A stretch of DNA of 64,000 nt, from NCBI RefSeq assembly GCF_001695835.1, contig NZ_MBSO01000029.1, positions 1 to 64,000 on the forward strand. Reading direction: 5' to 3'. Position 1 is the stretch's first letter. Each line of letters opens with the position of its first letter. The position numbers were made by a program, and so were the translations under genes. The notes under the pieces were generated by a model. The model was not told the DNA's origin, made no database searches, and saw nothing but the letters and a program-made list of their open reading frames with translations. This document shows, one piece after another, positions 42,155 through 52,047 of this stretch. The stretch comes from Ensifer sp. LC11 (lineage in GTDB: Bacteria; Pseudomonadota; Alphaproteobacteria; Rhizobiales; Rhizobiaceae).

Positions 42155-43005
42155 CCATGCAGGGTTTTGGCGTCCATACGAGCATGTGGACCATGAATTG
42201 GGATCGCCCCGGTGCCGAGCGCGCCGTCGCCGCCGCGGTGAAATACGGCGTGGATTTCATCGAGATCCCGATGCTCAACCCGCCGGCGGTCGACACCGCC
42301 CACACCCGGGCGCTGCTTGAGAAGAACAAGCTGCGCGCGGTCTGCTCGCTCGGCCTGCCGGAACGTGCCTGGGCGTCCGTTCGCCCTGATGCGGCGATCG
42401 AGCATCTGAAGGTGGCGATCGACAAGACGGCCGATCTCGGCGGCGAGGCGCTGTCCGGTGTCATCTATGGCGGCATCGGCGAGCGCACCGGCGTGCCGCC
42501 GACAGAGGCCGAATACGACAACATCGCCCGCGTCCTGCAGGCAGCCGCCAAGCATGCCAAATCGCGTGGCATCGAACTCGGCGTCGAGGCGGTCAACCGC
42601 TACGAGAACCACCTGATCAACACCGGCTGGCAGGCGGTCGACATGATCAGGCGGGTCGGCGCCGACAATGTCTTCGTCCATCTCGACACCTACCACATGA
42701 ACATCGAGGAGAAGGGCATCGGCACCGGCATTCTCGATGCGCGAGAACATATCAAATACATCCACCTTTCCGAGAGCGATCGCGGCACGCCCGGCTACGG
42801 CAACGTCGCCTGGGACGAGATCTTCGCGACGCTGGCCGCGATCGGCTTCAAGGGCGGTCTGGCGATGGAGAGCTTCATCAACATGCCGCCCGAGGTCGCC
42901 TATGGTCTCGCCGTCTGGCGTCCCGTGGCCAAGGACGAAGAGGAAGTCATGGGCAATGGCCTGCCGTTCCTGCGGAACAAGGCGAAGCAATACGGATTGA
43001 TCTAG
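42151..43005 (+). CDS. Ketose 3-epimerase-like TIM-barrel protein
   Basis: A 284-residue protein of the xylose-isomerase-like TIM-barrel superfamily, close to the D-tagatose/D-psicose 3-epimerases. Metal ligands Glu146, Asp179, His205 and Glu240 are visible, in GVEAVNRYENH, HLDTYHMNIEE, IHLSESDRG and AMESF. These enzymes interconvert ketoses at C3 with Mn or Co. The start overlaps the permease stop (ATGA). It probably converts the incoming ketose to the form used by the kinase that follows; the exact sugar is not known. Confidence 0.85.
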   Translation: MTMQGFGVHTSMWTMNWDRPGAERAVAAAVKYGVDFIEIPMLNPPAVDTAHTRALLEKNKLRAVCSLGLPERAWASVRPDAAIEHLKVAIDKTADLGGEALSGVIYGGIGERTGVPPTEAEYDNIARVLQAAAKHAKSRGIELGVEAVNRYENHLINTGWQAVDMIRRVGADNVFVHLDTYHMNIEEKGIGTGILDAREHIKYIHLSESDRGTPGYGNVAWDEIFATLAAIGFKGGLAMESFINMPPEVAYGLAVWRPVAKDEEEVMGNGLPFLRNKAKQYGLI

Positions 43006-43053
43006 GCGGGCGCGCGTTCAGCGCCGCCCGGATCAGGACGGGAGGGTTGCGTC

Positions 43054-44523
43054 ATGCCAGTTGCAGCGGACGAAGATGCCGGTACGGTCGCCGTGCTCGA
43101 TGTCGGCAAGACCAACGTGAAGCTGAATGCGGTCACGACGGACGGTGTCGTCCTGGAAACGCTGAGCGTTGCCAATCCGGTGTTGCCGGGACCGCCCTGG
43201 CGACATCACGACCTCGATGGGCTCGGCGAATGGATCTTCTCCCGTCTGGCAGACCTCGGCCGCCGCCACCCGTTACGGACCTTCGTCGCCGCCGGCCACG
43301 GGTCCGGAGGCGTGCTTGTCGGCGATGATCCGGATGCGGCTGCCGGTGTGGCTCTGCCGATGATCGACTACGAACAGCCGCTGCCGGACGAGATCCGGCG
43401 TGGCTATGCGCCGCTTGCCGGCTCCTTCTTCGACCGGGGCAGCGCGACGATGCACAGCGCCACTCACCAGGCGCGCCAGCTCTACTGGATGGAGGAGCAC
43501 GCGCCGGACGCGGTGAGAGGGGCACGCTGGTATCTTGGATTGCCGCAATATTGGGCGTGGCGGTTGTCGGGTGTCGCCGTCTCCGAGGCGAGCTTGCTCG
43601 GTGCCCAGTCGCATCTCTGGAATGTCGCAGAACGCCGCTTCGCACCGATCGTCGACGCCCGCGGATGGCGGCGGCTGATGCCGGACTTTGCCGATGCCTG
43701 GCAGGTTCTGGGATGCGTGCGGCCGGAACTTGTTCGCCGCTTTGGACTGCCGGAGGGTCTCAATGTGCTGGCCGGAGGCCACGACAGCAGCCTGAACCAC
43801 TATCGCTATCATGCGGCCGGTCTCGGCGATTTCATCGTCGTTTCCACCGGAACATGGATCGTCGGCTTTTGCGGCCAGACGGCGCTCGATCGGCTCGATG
43901 AGCATCGTGGGATGACGCTCAACAGCGACGTCTTCGGTCGCCCGCTCGCTGGTGTGCTCACCATGGGCGGCCGGGAGTTTTCGCATGTCGCGGGTCACGA
44001 GCCGCCGGAGGCGCTGGTGTCTGACGACGTGGTCCTCGGTCTGATCGCGAAACGGACCATGGCGCTGCCGTCCTTTGGCGACGACGGCGGCCTTTTTCCG
44101 GGGAGTGCCGGGCGCGGTCGCATCAGCGGACCGCCACCGGAGACGCCGATCGAGCGCAAGGCGCTGGCGCTTCTCTATTGCGCGCTGCTGACGGCCGAAT
44201 GTGTCGAGGCGCTCGGGCCCGGGCGGCTGGTCGTGCTCGATGGAAGTTTCTTGCGCGACCCCCTCTATGCCCGCCTCGTCGCAGCAGTGCTGCCGAACCG
44301 GCGGGTCCGCTTCAACATGGACGCCCACGGTGTGGCATCCGGGGCCGCGCTGCTTGCAAGGGAAGGCCGTCGTTCAAGGCCGCCTGCGCTCTCGCTCGCC
44401 GATCCGTGCGACGTCTCGCACCTTTCGCCGGCCGTTGCCGTCTACGCGTCGCAATGGCGGGCGCGCGTCCGCGCCGGGCAAAACAATGATTTCAGTCGCG
44501 ACTTCGAAAGGACATATCGATGA
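43054..44523 (+). CDS. FGGY-family carbohydrate kinase
   Basis: A 489-residue sugar kinase. The first ATPase-fold domain starts VAVLDVGKTNVKLNAV, and the second contains VVSTGTWIVGF and the adenosine motif VVLDGSFLRDP. It resembles the fuculokinase/rhamnulokinase branch, which phosphorylates ketoses at C1. GGGAGGG lies upstream of the ATG at 43054. The start of the aldolase gene overlaps its stop. Together the two enzymes would make and split a ketose 1-phosphate. Confidence 0.9.
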   Translation: MPVAADEDAGTVAVLDVGKTNVKLNAVTTDGVVLETLSVANPVLPGPPWRHHDLDGLGEWIFSRLADLGRRHPLRTFVAAGHGSGGVLVGDDPDAAAGVALPMIDYEQPLPDEIRRGYAPLAGSFFDRGSATMHSATHQARQLYWMEEHAPDAVRGARWYLGLPQYWAWRLSGVAVSEASLLGAQSHLWNVAERRFAPIVDARGWRRLMPDFADAWQVLGCVRPELVRRFGLPEGLNVLAGGHDSSLNHYRYHAAGLGDFIVVSTGTWIVGFCGQTALDRLDEHRGMTLNSDVFGRPLAGVLTMGGREFSHVAGHEPPEALVSDDVVLGLIAKRTMALPSFGDDGGLFPGSAGRGRISGPPPETPIERKALALLYCALLTAECVEALGPGRLVVLDGSFLRDPLYARLVAAVLPNRRVRFNMDAHGVASGAALLAREGRRSRPPALSLADPCDVSHLSPAVAVYASQWRARVRAGQNNDFSRDFERTYR

Positions 44524-45215
44524 CCAAGACCGACATTCTGTCGCTGCGCCGCGAGATGGTGAGCATCTGCTGCCGGATGAATTCGAGCGGCATCAACCAG
44601 GGCACTGCCGGCAACATTTCGGTGCGCACCAACAACGGCTTCCTGATCACGCCATCGTCGCTCGCTTATGAGACGATGCAGCCCGAAGACTTGGTCGAAA
44701 TGGATTTCGACGGCACCTATGCCGGTCTTCGCCCATCGTCTGAATGGCGCTTTCACCGCGACATCCTGAGGGAGCGCCCGGATATCAACGTCGTGCTGCA
44801 TTGCCATTCGATTTATGCAACCACGCTTGCCTGCCATCACAAGACCATTCCGAGCTTCCACTACATGACCGGCATTGCCGGCGGAACGACGATCCGCTGC
44901 GCTGAATATGCGACCTTCGGCACCCAGGCGCTGTCCGACAACGCGCTCGTCGCGCTCAAGGACCGCACGGCCTGCCTGCTCGGACAGCACGGCCAGATCT
45001 CGCTCGGCAAGACGCTCGAGTCGGCCCTGTGGCTCGCAATCGAGGTCGAGACCCTCTCGCGCATGTATGTGCAGGCACTGACGCTCGGCGAGCCGCCCAT
45101 TCTGCCTGATGATGAAATGGAGCGGGTCATCGCCCAGATGCGCCGCATGAGCTACGGCCAGGCGCCCGATGGCGAGGGCGTCAACGATGTCGCCCGCCCC
45201 CGGGCGGCTGTCTGA
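44520..45215 (+). CDS. Class II aldolase, L-fuculose-phosphate aldolase family
   Basis: A 231-residue zinc aldolase of the FucA/AraD fold. Zinc ligands His94, His96 (LHCHS) and His157 (LLGQHGQI) and the catalytic glutamate Glu75 (SSEWRFH) are all present, as is the phosphate-binding GTAGNISVR. It should split a ketose 1-phosphate into DHAP and an aldehyde such as lactaldehyde or glycolaldehyde. It is the last gene of the sugar operon. AraD-type epimerase activity cannot be excluded from the fold alone. Confidence 0.9.
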   Translation: MTKTDILSLRREMVSICCRMNSSGINQGTAGNISVRTNNGFLITPSSLAYETMQPEDLVEMDFDGTYAGLRPSSEWRFHRDILRERPDINVVLHCHSIYATTLACHHKTIPSFHYMTGIAGGTTIRCAEYATFGTQALSDNALVALKDRTACLLGQHGQISLGKTLESALWLAIEVETLSRMYVQALTLGEPPILPDDEMERVIAQMRRMSYGQAPDGEGVNDVARPRAAV

Positions 45216-45377
45216 ACGTGTCGTTCGACGTGACCTTGTCCGACATCGTCCTTCGTCCCGCTGGCGCTGCGGTATCAGCGAGTGCACGTGCGTCAAATGC
45301 GTGCCGACGCTCGTGGTGCCTCGCGTCCCTATTCTTCCCGGGTTTGCGAAATGGGGTGAATCAACTAATGCTCGGCC

Positions 45378-46394
45378 ATGATGCAACGATACCTGAGTCG
45401 GAGAAACGGCACGTCGAACGAGAGGCGGCGCCTCTCTAGGAGCGGTCGCGCACCCATGATGGTCGCGGCGTCGCTGGTAGCGGCTGCGGCGATGTCGGGT
45501 TGCGCGACACGCCAGGACGTCGGCACGCCGACCGGCAGCGCCATGGTTCCCTCGGAAAACGCTCTGATCCTGCCTCCGCCCGGTGGCCCGGCGGTCTTGA
45601 ACGTCGTCGAACGGCGTCGCACGAACGCCATCGAGCAGGATATCTATTTGTACACGTCGGCGGCAACGCCCGGCCAGAACGTCCTGCAGGCCAAGTTCTT
45701 CGGGCCGATGGACGCCAAATTCGATCAACAGAAGAGCAGTGGCTACGCCGGTATTCAGGACAACAGGATGATGGCAGAGGCGCGCCGGGCGTTGCCCGGT
45801 GTTTCCCTGGCGCTCAATCCCTATTTCCTCCAGAACAACTACGGCCCCTTCGGCTATGCCTTCGGACGAGGCCGGGCGAACGACGCCTGCATCTTTGCCT
45901 GGCAACAGATCCGCCAGCAGGAAAACCATCGTTCTCCGCTCAAGGGCTACGGCACCATTCAGATCAAGCTCCGCTACTGCGTGATCGGCGCGAATGAGGC
46001 GGAACTCCTGGCGCCGGTCTATGGCTATACGATCACCGGTACCTTCGGCGATCCCGCCTGGAACCCCTATGGCGCGCCGCCGCCGCTGGAAGCGGGGCTC
46101 GGCCGGACCGGCAGTCCGATCTATGCAAGGGAACAGGCGCCGACGGAGAGTGTCCCCGTCGCGGTCACGAGACGCCAGCCGCAGCCGGTCATGCGGCGAG
46201 AAGTTCGCAGTGTCCCATCGACACAGACCAAACAGCTGGTTGTCACGCCGACGGCGGCGTCATCGATTCCGGTTCCTCAACCGGACGGGACTATGACGCT
46301 GCCGCAGCCGGATGGTCGGGCGCAAACGGTGCCGACCGTGATCGTGCCGGTGCCAACATGCGATGCGCAGCAGGCTGGCACAGCATGCCCTTAA
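45378..46394 (+). CDS. bcsN: Cellulose biosynthesis protein BcsN, lipoprotein
   Basis: A 338-residue protein that matches BcsN of alphaproteobacterial cellulose operons. A hydrophobic stretch (MMVAASLVAAAAMSGC) ends in a lipobox with Cys42, so it should be a lipoprotein. The C-terminal third is rich in proline and threonine. The biochemical role of BcsN is not defined. The start is uncertain: the ATG at 45378 leaves a long basic leader, and ATG codons at 45381 or 45456 are possible. It precedes bcsA by about 110 bases. Confidence 0.85.
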   Translation: MMQRYLSRRNGTSNERRRLSRSGRAPMMVAASLVAAAAMSGCATRQDVGTPTGSAMVPSENALILPPPGGPAVLNVVERRRTNAIEQDIYLYTSAATPGQNVLQAKFFGPMDAKFDQQKSSGYAGIQDNRMMAEARRALPGVSLALNPYFLQNNYGPFGYAFGRGRANDACIFAWQQIRQQENHRSPLKGYGTIQIKLRYCVIGANEAELLAPVYGYTITGTFGDPAWNPYGAPPPLEAGLGRTGSPIYAREQAPTESVPVAVTRRQPQPVMRREVRSVPSTQTKQLVVTPTAASSIPVPQPDGTMTLPQPDGRAQTVPTVIVPVPTCDAQQAGTACP

Positions 46395-46502
46395 TCGACT
46401 GCTAACCATCCTTTGTTATGGGCTGGTGTCGGTTCAGGGACTCGGTCGAACATAGATCGAGCAATACCAGTGGCATGATGCCGAACGCTGGAAGGCAAAT
46501 GT

Positions 46503-48680
46503 ATGAGCAAGGTCGGATCGGTTGCCGCTTGGGCTTTTTTCTCGCTTTGCGTCATTGCCGTCATCACGTTGCCGGTCAACCTCCAGACACAGCTGATCGT
46601 CAGCGTCCTGATCGTCACCTTCATGGCCGTTCTGAAGCTCGTCAATGCCGGCGGGCGCTGGCGCTTGATCGCGCTTGCCTTCGGCACGGCCGTCGTTCTG
46701 CGCTATGTCTACTGGCGCACGACGAGCACTTTGCCGCCGCTCAACCAGCTTGAAAATTTCATTCCGGGCTTCCTGCTCTATCTCGCTGAAATGTATAGCG
46801 TGATGATGCTGTCTTTGAGCTTGTTCGTGGTGGCGATGCCGCTACCGCCGCGCAAGGCGAGCTCCATCTCGCCCGGCAAGTTTCCGAAGGTCGATGTCTT
46901 CGTTCCCTCCTACAACGAGGATGCGGGTCTGCTCGCCAATACGCTCGCCGCCGCAAAGGCGATGGACTATCCGGCGGACAAGTTGACGGTCTGGCTTCTC
47001 GACGATGGCGGCACCCAGCAGAAGCGCATGTCGGCGAACCTCATCGAGGCACAGCGCGCCTCGGCCCGCCATGTCGAGCTGCAGGCGCTTTGCGATGATC
47101 TCGGCGTGCGCTACCTCACGCGCGAGCGCAACGAGCACGCCAAGGCGGGCAACCTCAACAATGGCATGCTGCATTCCGATGGCGAGCTGATCGCCGTCTT
47201 CGACGCCGACCATGCGCCGGCGCGCGACTTCCTGCTGGAAACCGTTGGCTATTTTGAGCAGGATCCGAAGTTGTTTCTGGTGCAGACGCCGCACTTCTTC
47301 CTTAACCCGGACCCGCTCGAGCGCAACTTGCGCACCTTCGAAAAGATGCCGAGCGAGAATGAAATGTTCTACGGCATCATTCAGCGCGGCCTCGACAAAT
47401 GGAATGCCGCCTTCTTTTGTGGTTCGGCCGCCGTTCTCAGGCGCAAGGCGCTGGAAGATGCCGATGGCTTCAGCGGCATGAGCATCACCGAGGATTGCGA
47501 GACGGCACTTGCCCTTCATGGGCGGGGCTGGAACAGCATCTATGTCGACCGCCCGCTGATCGCAGGTTTGCAGCCGGCGACCTTCGCAAGCTTCATCGGC
47601 CAGCGCAGCCGCTGGGCGCAGGGCATGATGCAGATTCTTCTCTTCCGCTTCCCGTTGTTCAAGGGCGGCCTGTCGATCCCGCAGCGGCTTTGCTACATGT
47701 CATCGACGCTCTTCTGGTTGTTCCCGATCCCGCGGACGATCTTCCTTTTCGCCCCGCTCTTCTACCTGTTCTTCGACCTCGAGATTTTCACGGCGTCGGG
47801 CGGCGAGTTTCTCGCCTATACGCTTGCCTACATGCTCGTGAACCTCATGATGCAGAATTATCTCTATGGCTCGTTCCGCTGGCCATGGATCTCCGAACTC
47901 TACGAGTTTGCGCAGACGGTGCATCTCCTGCCGGCCGTCATTTCGGTGTTACTGAGGCCGAGCCGGCCGACCTTCAAGGTGACGGCAAAGGACGAATCGA
48001 TCCAGGAAAGCCGCCTGTCCGAGATCGGCCGGCCGTTCTTCGTCATCTTCGCGGTGCTCTTCGTTGCGCTGCTGATAACCGTCTACCGGGTCTACACCGA
48101 GCCATACAAGGCTGACGTGACGCTGGTCGTCGGCGGCTGGAACCTCCTGAACCTGATCATGGCCGGTTGCCTGCTCGGCGTTGTTTCCGAGCGCGGCGAA
48201 CGGGCCGCCTCGCGCCGCGTCAAGGTCAGCCGTCGTTGCGAGTTCGGCGTTGCCGAGCAATGGTATCCGGCAACGATCGAAGACGTTTCCGCGCATGGAG
48301 CACGCGTGCAGGTCTATGGCATCGACCCGACGGCGCTGCCGACCGACACGGAAGGGGCGATCCGCTTCGAGCCCTATAGCGGCAGCGGCATACCGGAGAC
48401 GCTGCCGGTCTCGATCAGGAACAAGGAGGTCGCCGGCGATATCACCGTCATCGGCTGCCGCTATCTGCCCCAGGTCGCGCGCCATCACAGCCTGGTCGCC
48501 GATCTGATTTTTGCCAATTCGCGGCAATGGAGCGAATTCCAGAGCGCCCGGCGCGGCAACCCCGGCCTGCTGCGCGGCACGCTCTGGTTCCTCTGGCTGG
48601 CGCTTTACCAGACCAGCCGGGGCCTGATCTACTTCCTGCGCAGTCTGCGCACTTCCGAAGCGCAGAAGGAGGGAACCTGA
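46503..48680 (+). CDS. bcsA: Cellulose synthase catalytic subunit BcsA
   Basis: A 725-residue inner-membrane glycosyltransferase (GT2). The catalytic set is complete: LLDDGG near residue 165, DADHAP near 233, TEDCET near 328 and QRSRW near 366. The gating-loop motif FKVTAK follows near 490. The C-terminal PilZ domain has RAASR and DVSAHG (about 568-600), so the enzyme should be switched on by cyclic di-GMP. It polymerises UDP-glucose and extrudes the chain through its own membrane channel. GGAAGG precedes the ATG. Confidence 0.96.
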   Translation: MSKVGSVAAWAFFSLCVIAVITLPVNLQTQLIVSVLIVTFMAVLKLVNAGGRWRLIALAFGTAVVLRYVYWRTTSTLPPLNQLENFIPGFLLYLAEMYSVMMLSLSLFVVAMPLPPRKASSISPGKFPKVDVFVPSYNEDAGLLANTLAAAKAMDYPADKLTVWLLDDGGTQQKRMSANLIEAQRASARHVELQALCDDLGVRYLTRERNEHAKAGNLNNGMLHSDGELIAVFDADHAPARDFLLETVGYFEQDPKLFLVQTPHFFLNPDPLERNLRTFEKMPSENEMFYGIIQRGLDKWNAAFFCGSAAVLRRKALEDADGFSGMSITEDCETALALHGRGWNSIYVDRPLIAGLQPATFASFIGQRSRWAQGMMQILLFRFPLFKGGLSIPQRLCYMSSTLFWLFPIPRTIFLFAPLFYLFFDLEIFTASGGEFLAYTLAYMLVNLMMQNYLYGSFRWPWISELYEFAQTVHLLPAVISVLLRPSRPTFKVTAKDESIQESRLSEIGRPFFVIFAVLFVALLITVYRVYTEPYKADVTLVVGGWNLLNLIMAGCLLGVVSERGERAASRRVKVSRRCEFGVAEQWYPATIEDVSAHGARVQVYGIDPTALPTDTEGAIRFEPYSGSGIPETLPVSIRNKEVAGDITVIGCRYLPQVARHHSLVADLIFANSRQWSEFQSARRGNPGLLRGTLWFLWLALYQTSRGLIYFLRSLRTSEAQKEGT

Positions 48681-51004
48681 TGATCAGAGGCATCCTCCTC
48701 GCTGCCCTGTTGACCGTCACGACACAGGCGGCTGCCCAGCCCGCGCCTTTCGACATGTCCGGCGAGCGCCCGGCGGATGTGCCGCTACGGCAACGGCCGG
48801 CAGAGGCCGGCGGAAAGAGCGGTCTGCCGGCCGAGCGGCCGATCGCCGCCAAGCTGCCGGATGACTTCAAGCGCTTCATCATTCCGTTCAGTGCCTTGTC
48901 GCTGACGGGGGAGGTCGATGAGCGCACCTGGTCTGTCTATCTGACGCCGGCGCAGGCGCAGTCTTCGGCGACGCTTAATTTTTCCTACCAGAACGCGATT
49001 GTCGTCGCCCCGGAAGCGTCGACGCTTTCGGTTTTCGTCAACGGCGAACTCGCCGGTGAAGGTCCGGTCGGTGCAGCGGAGACGGCGGCTCAGCTGAGCT
49101 ACGATCTGAAGCCCGGCCTGCTGCATGCCGGTACCAATGACATTCGCTTCAGGGTCCGCCAGCGTCACCGCACGGATTGCACGGTCGAATCGACCTATGA
49201 GCTGTGGACCGAGATCGCTCCGGACACCGCCTTCATCCGCTTTTCTTCCGGCGAAAGCGCTTCGCTTTCCAGCCTCGACGACGTGCGCGCGGTCGGTCTC
49301 GACGAGCGCGGCAGGACGCAGTTCAACCTGGTCGTTCCCGGTCTGCAGCAACCGAGCCGAACGGCAGCGCTGATGCGCCTTGCGCAGGGGTTGGCGCTGC
49401 GCGGCCAGATGCCCGCCCAGCAATTCGCGCTTAGCGAAACCATGCCCGAACTCGGGAAGCCGGGCCAGATCACCGCACTCGTCGGCACCGCCGAAGAAGT
49501 GGCGCCGCTGATCGAGCGGCTGCCCGACGGGGCCTCCAGCGGGCCAGTTGCCATGTTCGTGCGCGACAGCAAGACCAAGGCTTCGGTGCTGGTCATCAGC
49601 GGCCCGGACTGGTCTGCAGTTCAGGAGGCGATCGAAGGCGTCACCCAGCCGATGGACCGACCGAGCAACGTGCCGCGCGACGTCATCGGCACCGGGCGCT
49701 GGCTTCTGCCGGAGACGCCATTGGTCGTTTCCAACGCGCGCCTGCGGTTCTCCGAGCTCGGGGTGGAGACCAGCGAGTTCACCGGCCGGCGCTTTCGCGC
49801 GCGCTTTTCGGTTGCCGTGCCGTCGGATTTCTATGCGGATGCCTATGGCGATGCGACGCTGCTGCTCGACGCTGCCTATACCGAGGCCGTTCTTCCCGGC
49901 AGCCACATCGACATCTACGTCAACGGCAACATCGCCTCGACCATTCCGTTAAATTCGGTGACGGGCGATATTCTGCGACATCTGCCGATCAATGTGACGA
50001 TGCGCCACTTCAAGCCCGGCCCCAACCTGATCGAGATCGAGGCGGTGCTGCTTGCCGAGCCGGACAAGGCTTGTGCGCCGGGGACGCCGGCTGCAAGCGA
50101 TCCGCGTTTCGCGCTCTTCGACACTTCGGAGCTGCGCATGCCGGACTTTGCACGGATCGGCCGGCGGCCGAACCTCGCGGCAATTTCCGGGGCTGGAGCA
50201 CCCTACCGCAACGACGCTGCCGCCGTTCCGCTCTTTCTCGACCGTGCCGATGAGGACACATTGTCGGCAGCCGCGACATTTCTTGGCCGGCTCGCCGTTG
50301 CCGGTGGCAGGCCAATCCTCGTGGAGATGATCACGTCGCCACTTGCGGCCGGCAGCCGCAACGCGCTTTTCGTCGGCGCCATGCCACAGTTACCGAAGAC
50401 GGTGCTGACGCAAGTCGGGATCGATTCGACGCGGCAGATGTCCTGGGGCAATGCCACGGATACGGGGCAAAGAGATGAGACGCAAAGGGCCATCGACGAA
50501 TGGCGCACCCGTCTGAGCGGCGGCGCGTGGCGAAATCAGCTGACAGGCTTTCAGACCTGGGTAAAGCAGGAGTTCGATATTTCGCTGAGCTCCTTGCGCA
50601 TCATGCCCGAAGCGCAGGCCGAGTTCGCTCCGCCGGAAAGCGCAAGCCTGGTGCTTGCTCAGGGCGCCAATCCGACAGACGATGCGACCTGGACGCTGCT
50701 GACGGCGCCGACAGCCAAGCGCTTGCGCGAGGGGACTTCAGCGATCGTAGATGTCACGCGCTGGCAGCAACTCGCCGGTCGGGTCTCGGTTTATGAGCCG
50801 GCGACTGACAATATCGACGTCACGCCGGTCGCCGGGTTCGATTTCGTTCAGACGCAACCGCCGTCTCTTACCAATTATCGCCTGATCCTGGCGAACTGGC
50901 TGTCCAGCAACATCATGTTCTACGCGCTGCTGTTGATCGTGCTGTCCGTGCTCCTGGGGCTGGTGACATCCTCGATGCTGACACGGCTTGGGCGCCGCCA
51001 ATGA
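48680..51004 (+). CDS. bcsB: Cellulose synthase periplasmic subunit BcsB
   Basis: A 774-residue protein with a signal peptide (MIRGILLAALLTVTTQAAAQ) and a C-terminal membrane anchor (NIMFYALLLIVLSVLLGLV). The body has the alternating carbohydrate-binding and flavodoxin-like domains of BcsB. It guides the glucan chain across the periplasm and is needed for BcsA activity. The ATG overlaps the bcsA stop (TGATG). A longer frame upstream, inside bcsA, was rejected. Confidence 0.95.
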   Translation: MIRGILLAALLTVTTQAAAQPAPFDMSGERPADVPLRQRPAEAGGKSGLPAERPIAAKLPDDFKRFIIPFSALSLTGEVDERTWSVYLTPAQAQSSATLNFSYQNAIVVAPEASTLSVFVNGELAGEGPVGAAETAAQLSYDLKPGLLHAGTNDIRFRVRQRHRTDCTVESTYELWTEIAPDTAFIRFSSGESASLSSLDDVRAVGLDERGRTQFNLVVPGLQQPSRTAALMRLAQGLALRGQMPAQQFALSETMPELGKPGQITALVGTAEEVAPLIERLPDGASSGPVAMFVRDSKTKASVLVISGPDWSAVQEAIEGVTQPMDRPSNVPRDVIGTGRWLLPETPLVVSNARLRFSELGVETSEFTGRRFRARFSVAVPSDFYADAYGDATLLLDAAYTEAVLPGSHIDIYVNGNIASTIPLNSVTGDILRHLPINVTMRHFKPGPNLIEIEAVLLAEPDKACAPGTPAASDPRFALFDTSELRMPDFARIGRRPNLAAISGAGAPYRNDAAAVPLFLDRADEDTLSAAATFLGRLAVAGGRPILVEMITSPLAAGSRNALFVGAMPQLPKTVLTQVGIDSTRQMSWGNATDTGQRDETQRAIDEWRTRLSGGAWRNQLTGFQTWVKQEFDISLSSLRIMPEAQAEFAPPESASLVLAQGANPTDDATWTLLTAPTAKRLREGTSAIVDVTRWQQLAGRVSVYEPATDNIDVTPVAGFDFVQTQPPSLTNYRLILANWLSSNIMFYALLLIVLSVLLGLVTSSMLTRLGRRQ

Positions 51005-52047
51005 GGTGGCGAACCGCTCTCTTTGCCGGGCTGCTTGCCCTCATGATCCCGGTCGCAGCCGGTGGGGCTGAAGAGGGCGGCTCGGTGAGTGCAAGGGACT
51101 GGGAACAATACAAGGCCCGCTTTCTCGATGCGGGCGGGCGCATCATCGACGACGGCAACGGCAATGTCAGCCACAGCGAAGGACAGGGCTATGGCCTGCT
51201 TTTGGCCGTGCTGGCGGAAAACCCGGCCGATTTTGCGCTGATCTGGTCGTTCACCCGTCGCGAGTTGCTGTTGAGAGATGACGGCTTGGCGGCCTGGAAA
51301 TGGAGCCCGACCGAAACGCCCCACGTCGTCGACATCAACAATGCCACCGATGGCGACATTTTGATCGCCTATGCACTGGTCTTGGCCGGCGAGCGCTGGC
51401 AGCGGGAGGACTATCTGCAAGCGGCGGCGCGGATTGCGAAAGCTGTCCTCGACCGTGCCGTGCTCGACCATGGCGGTCAGACGCTGCTCATGCCGGGCGT
51501 CTCGGGTTTCGGAACGGCCGACCGGCCGGATGGCCCCGTGGTCAATCCGTCCTACTGGATCTTCGAGGCGTTCCCAGCGCTCGACCGGGTGGCGCCGTCG
51601 CCGCGCTGGAAGGAGCTTTCCGACACCGGCCTATGGCTTCTCGGTGCCGCGCAGATGGGCTCGCGAAAATTGCCGGCCGACTGGGTCAGCCTTCGAACGA
51701 CACCCAAGCCTGCTCAGGGCTTTCCGGCCGAATTCGGTTACAATGCTCTGCGCGTACCGCTTTACCTGGTGCGCGCTGATATGGGCGATCGGGATCTGAT
51801 GGCGCGGTTGCGAAAGGGGATTGCCGGCAGCGACGACGCGCTGATCCTCAGCGACGCGGCCGGTGCCGTGCAGACGAGCCTGATGGACCCCGGTTATCGT
51901 TTTGTTAACCATATTCTGGCCTGTGTCTTGGACCGGGTCCCGATACCCGACAGCGTCAAGGTGTTCAGCCCGACGCTATACTATCCTTCCACGCTGCACC
52001 TGTTGGGGCTGTCTTACGTGAAGGAGAAGCGTCCGGAGTGTCTATGA
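51001..52047 (+). CDS. bcsZ: Endo-beta-1,4-glucanase BcsZ (GH8)
   Basis: A 348-residue periplasmic cellulase with a signal peptide (to about residue 23). The GH8 catalytic residues are seen in VSHSEGQGYG (Glu60) and NNATDGD (Asp117). BcsZ trims nascent cellulose, and its loss usually changes fibre assembly. It overlaps bcsB by ATGA. Confidence 0.95.
   Translation: MRWRTALFAGLLALMIPVAAGGAEEGGSVSARDWEQYKARFLDAGGRIIDDGNGNVSHSEGQGYGLLLAVLAENPADFALIWSFTRRELLLRDDGLAAWKWSPTETPHVVDINNATDGDILIAYALVLAGERWQREDYLQAAARIAKAVLDRAVLDHGGQTLLMPGVSGFGTADRPDGPVVNPSYWIFEAFPALDRVAPSPRWKELSDTGLWLLGAAQMGSRKLPADWVSLRTTPKPAQGFPAEFGYNALRVPLYLVRADMGDRDLMARLRKGIAGSDDALILSDAAGAVQTSLMDPGYRFVNHILACVLDRVPIPDSVKVFSPTLYYPSTLHLLGLSYVKEKRPECL

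Noticed and set aside
44442-45929. 495-codon minus-strand frame opposite the aldolase and bcsN
   Set aside because: Antisense to genes with intact catalytic motifs or a lipobox; no family match.
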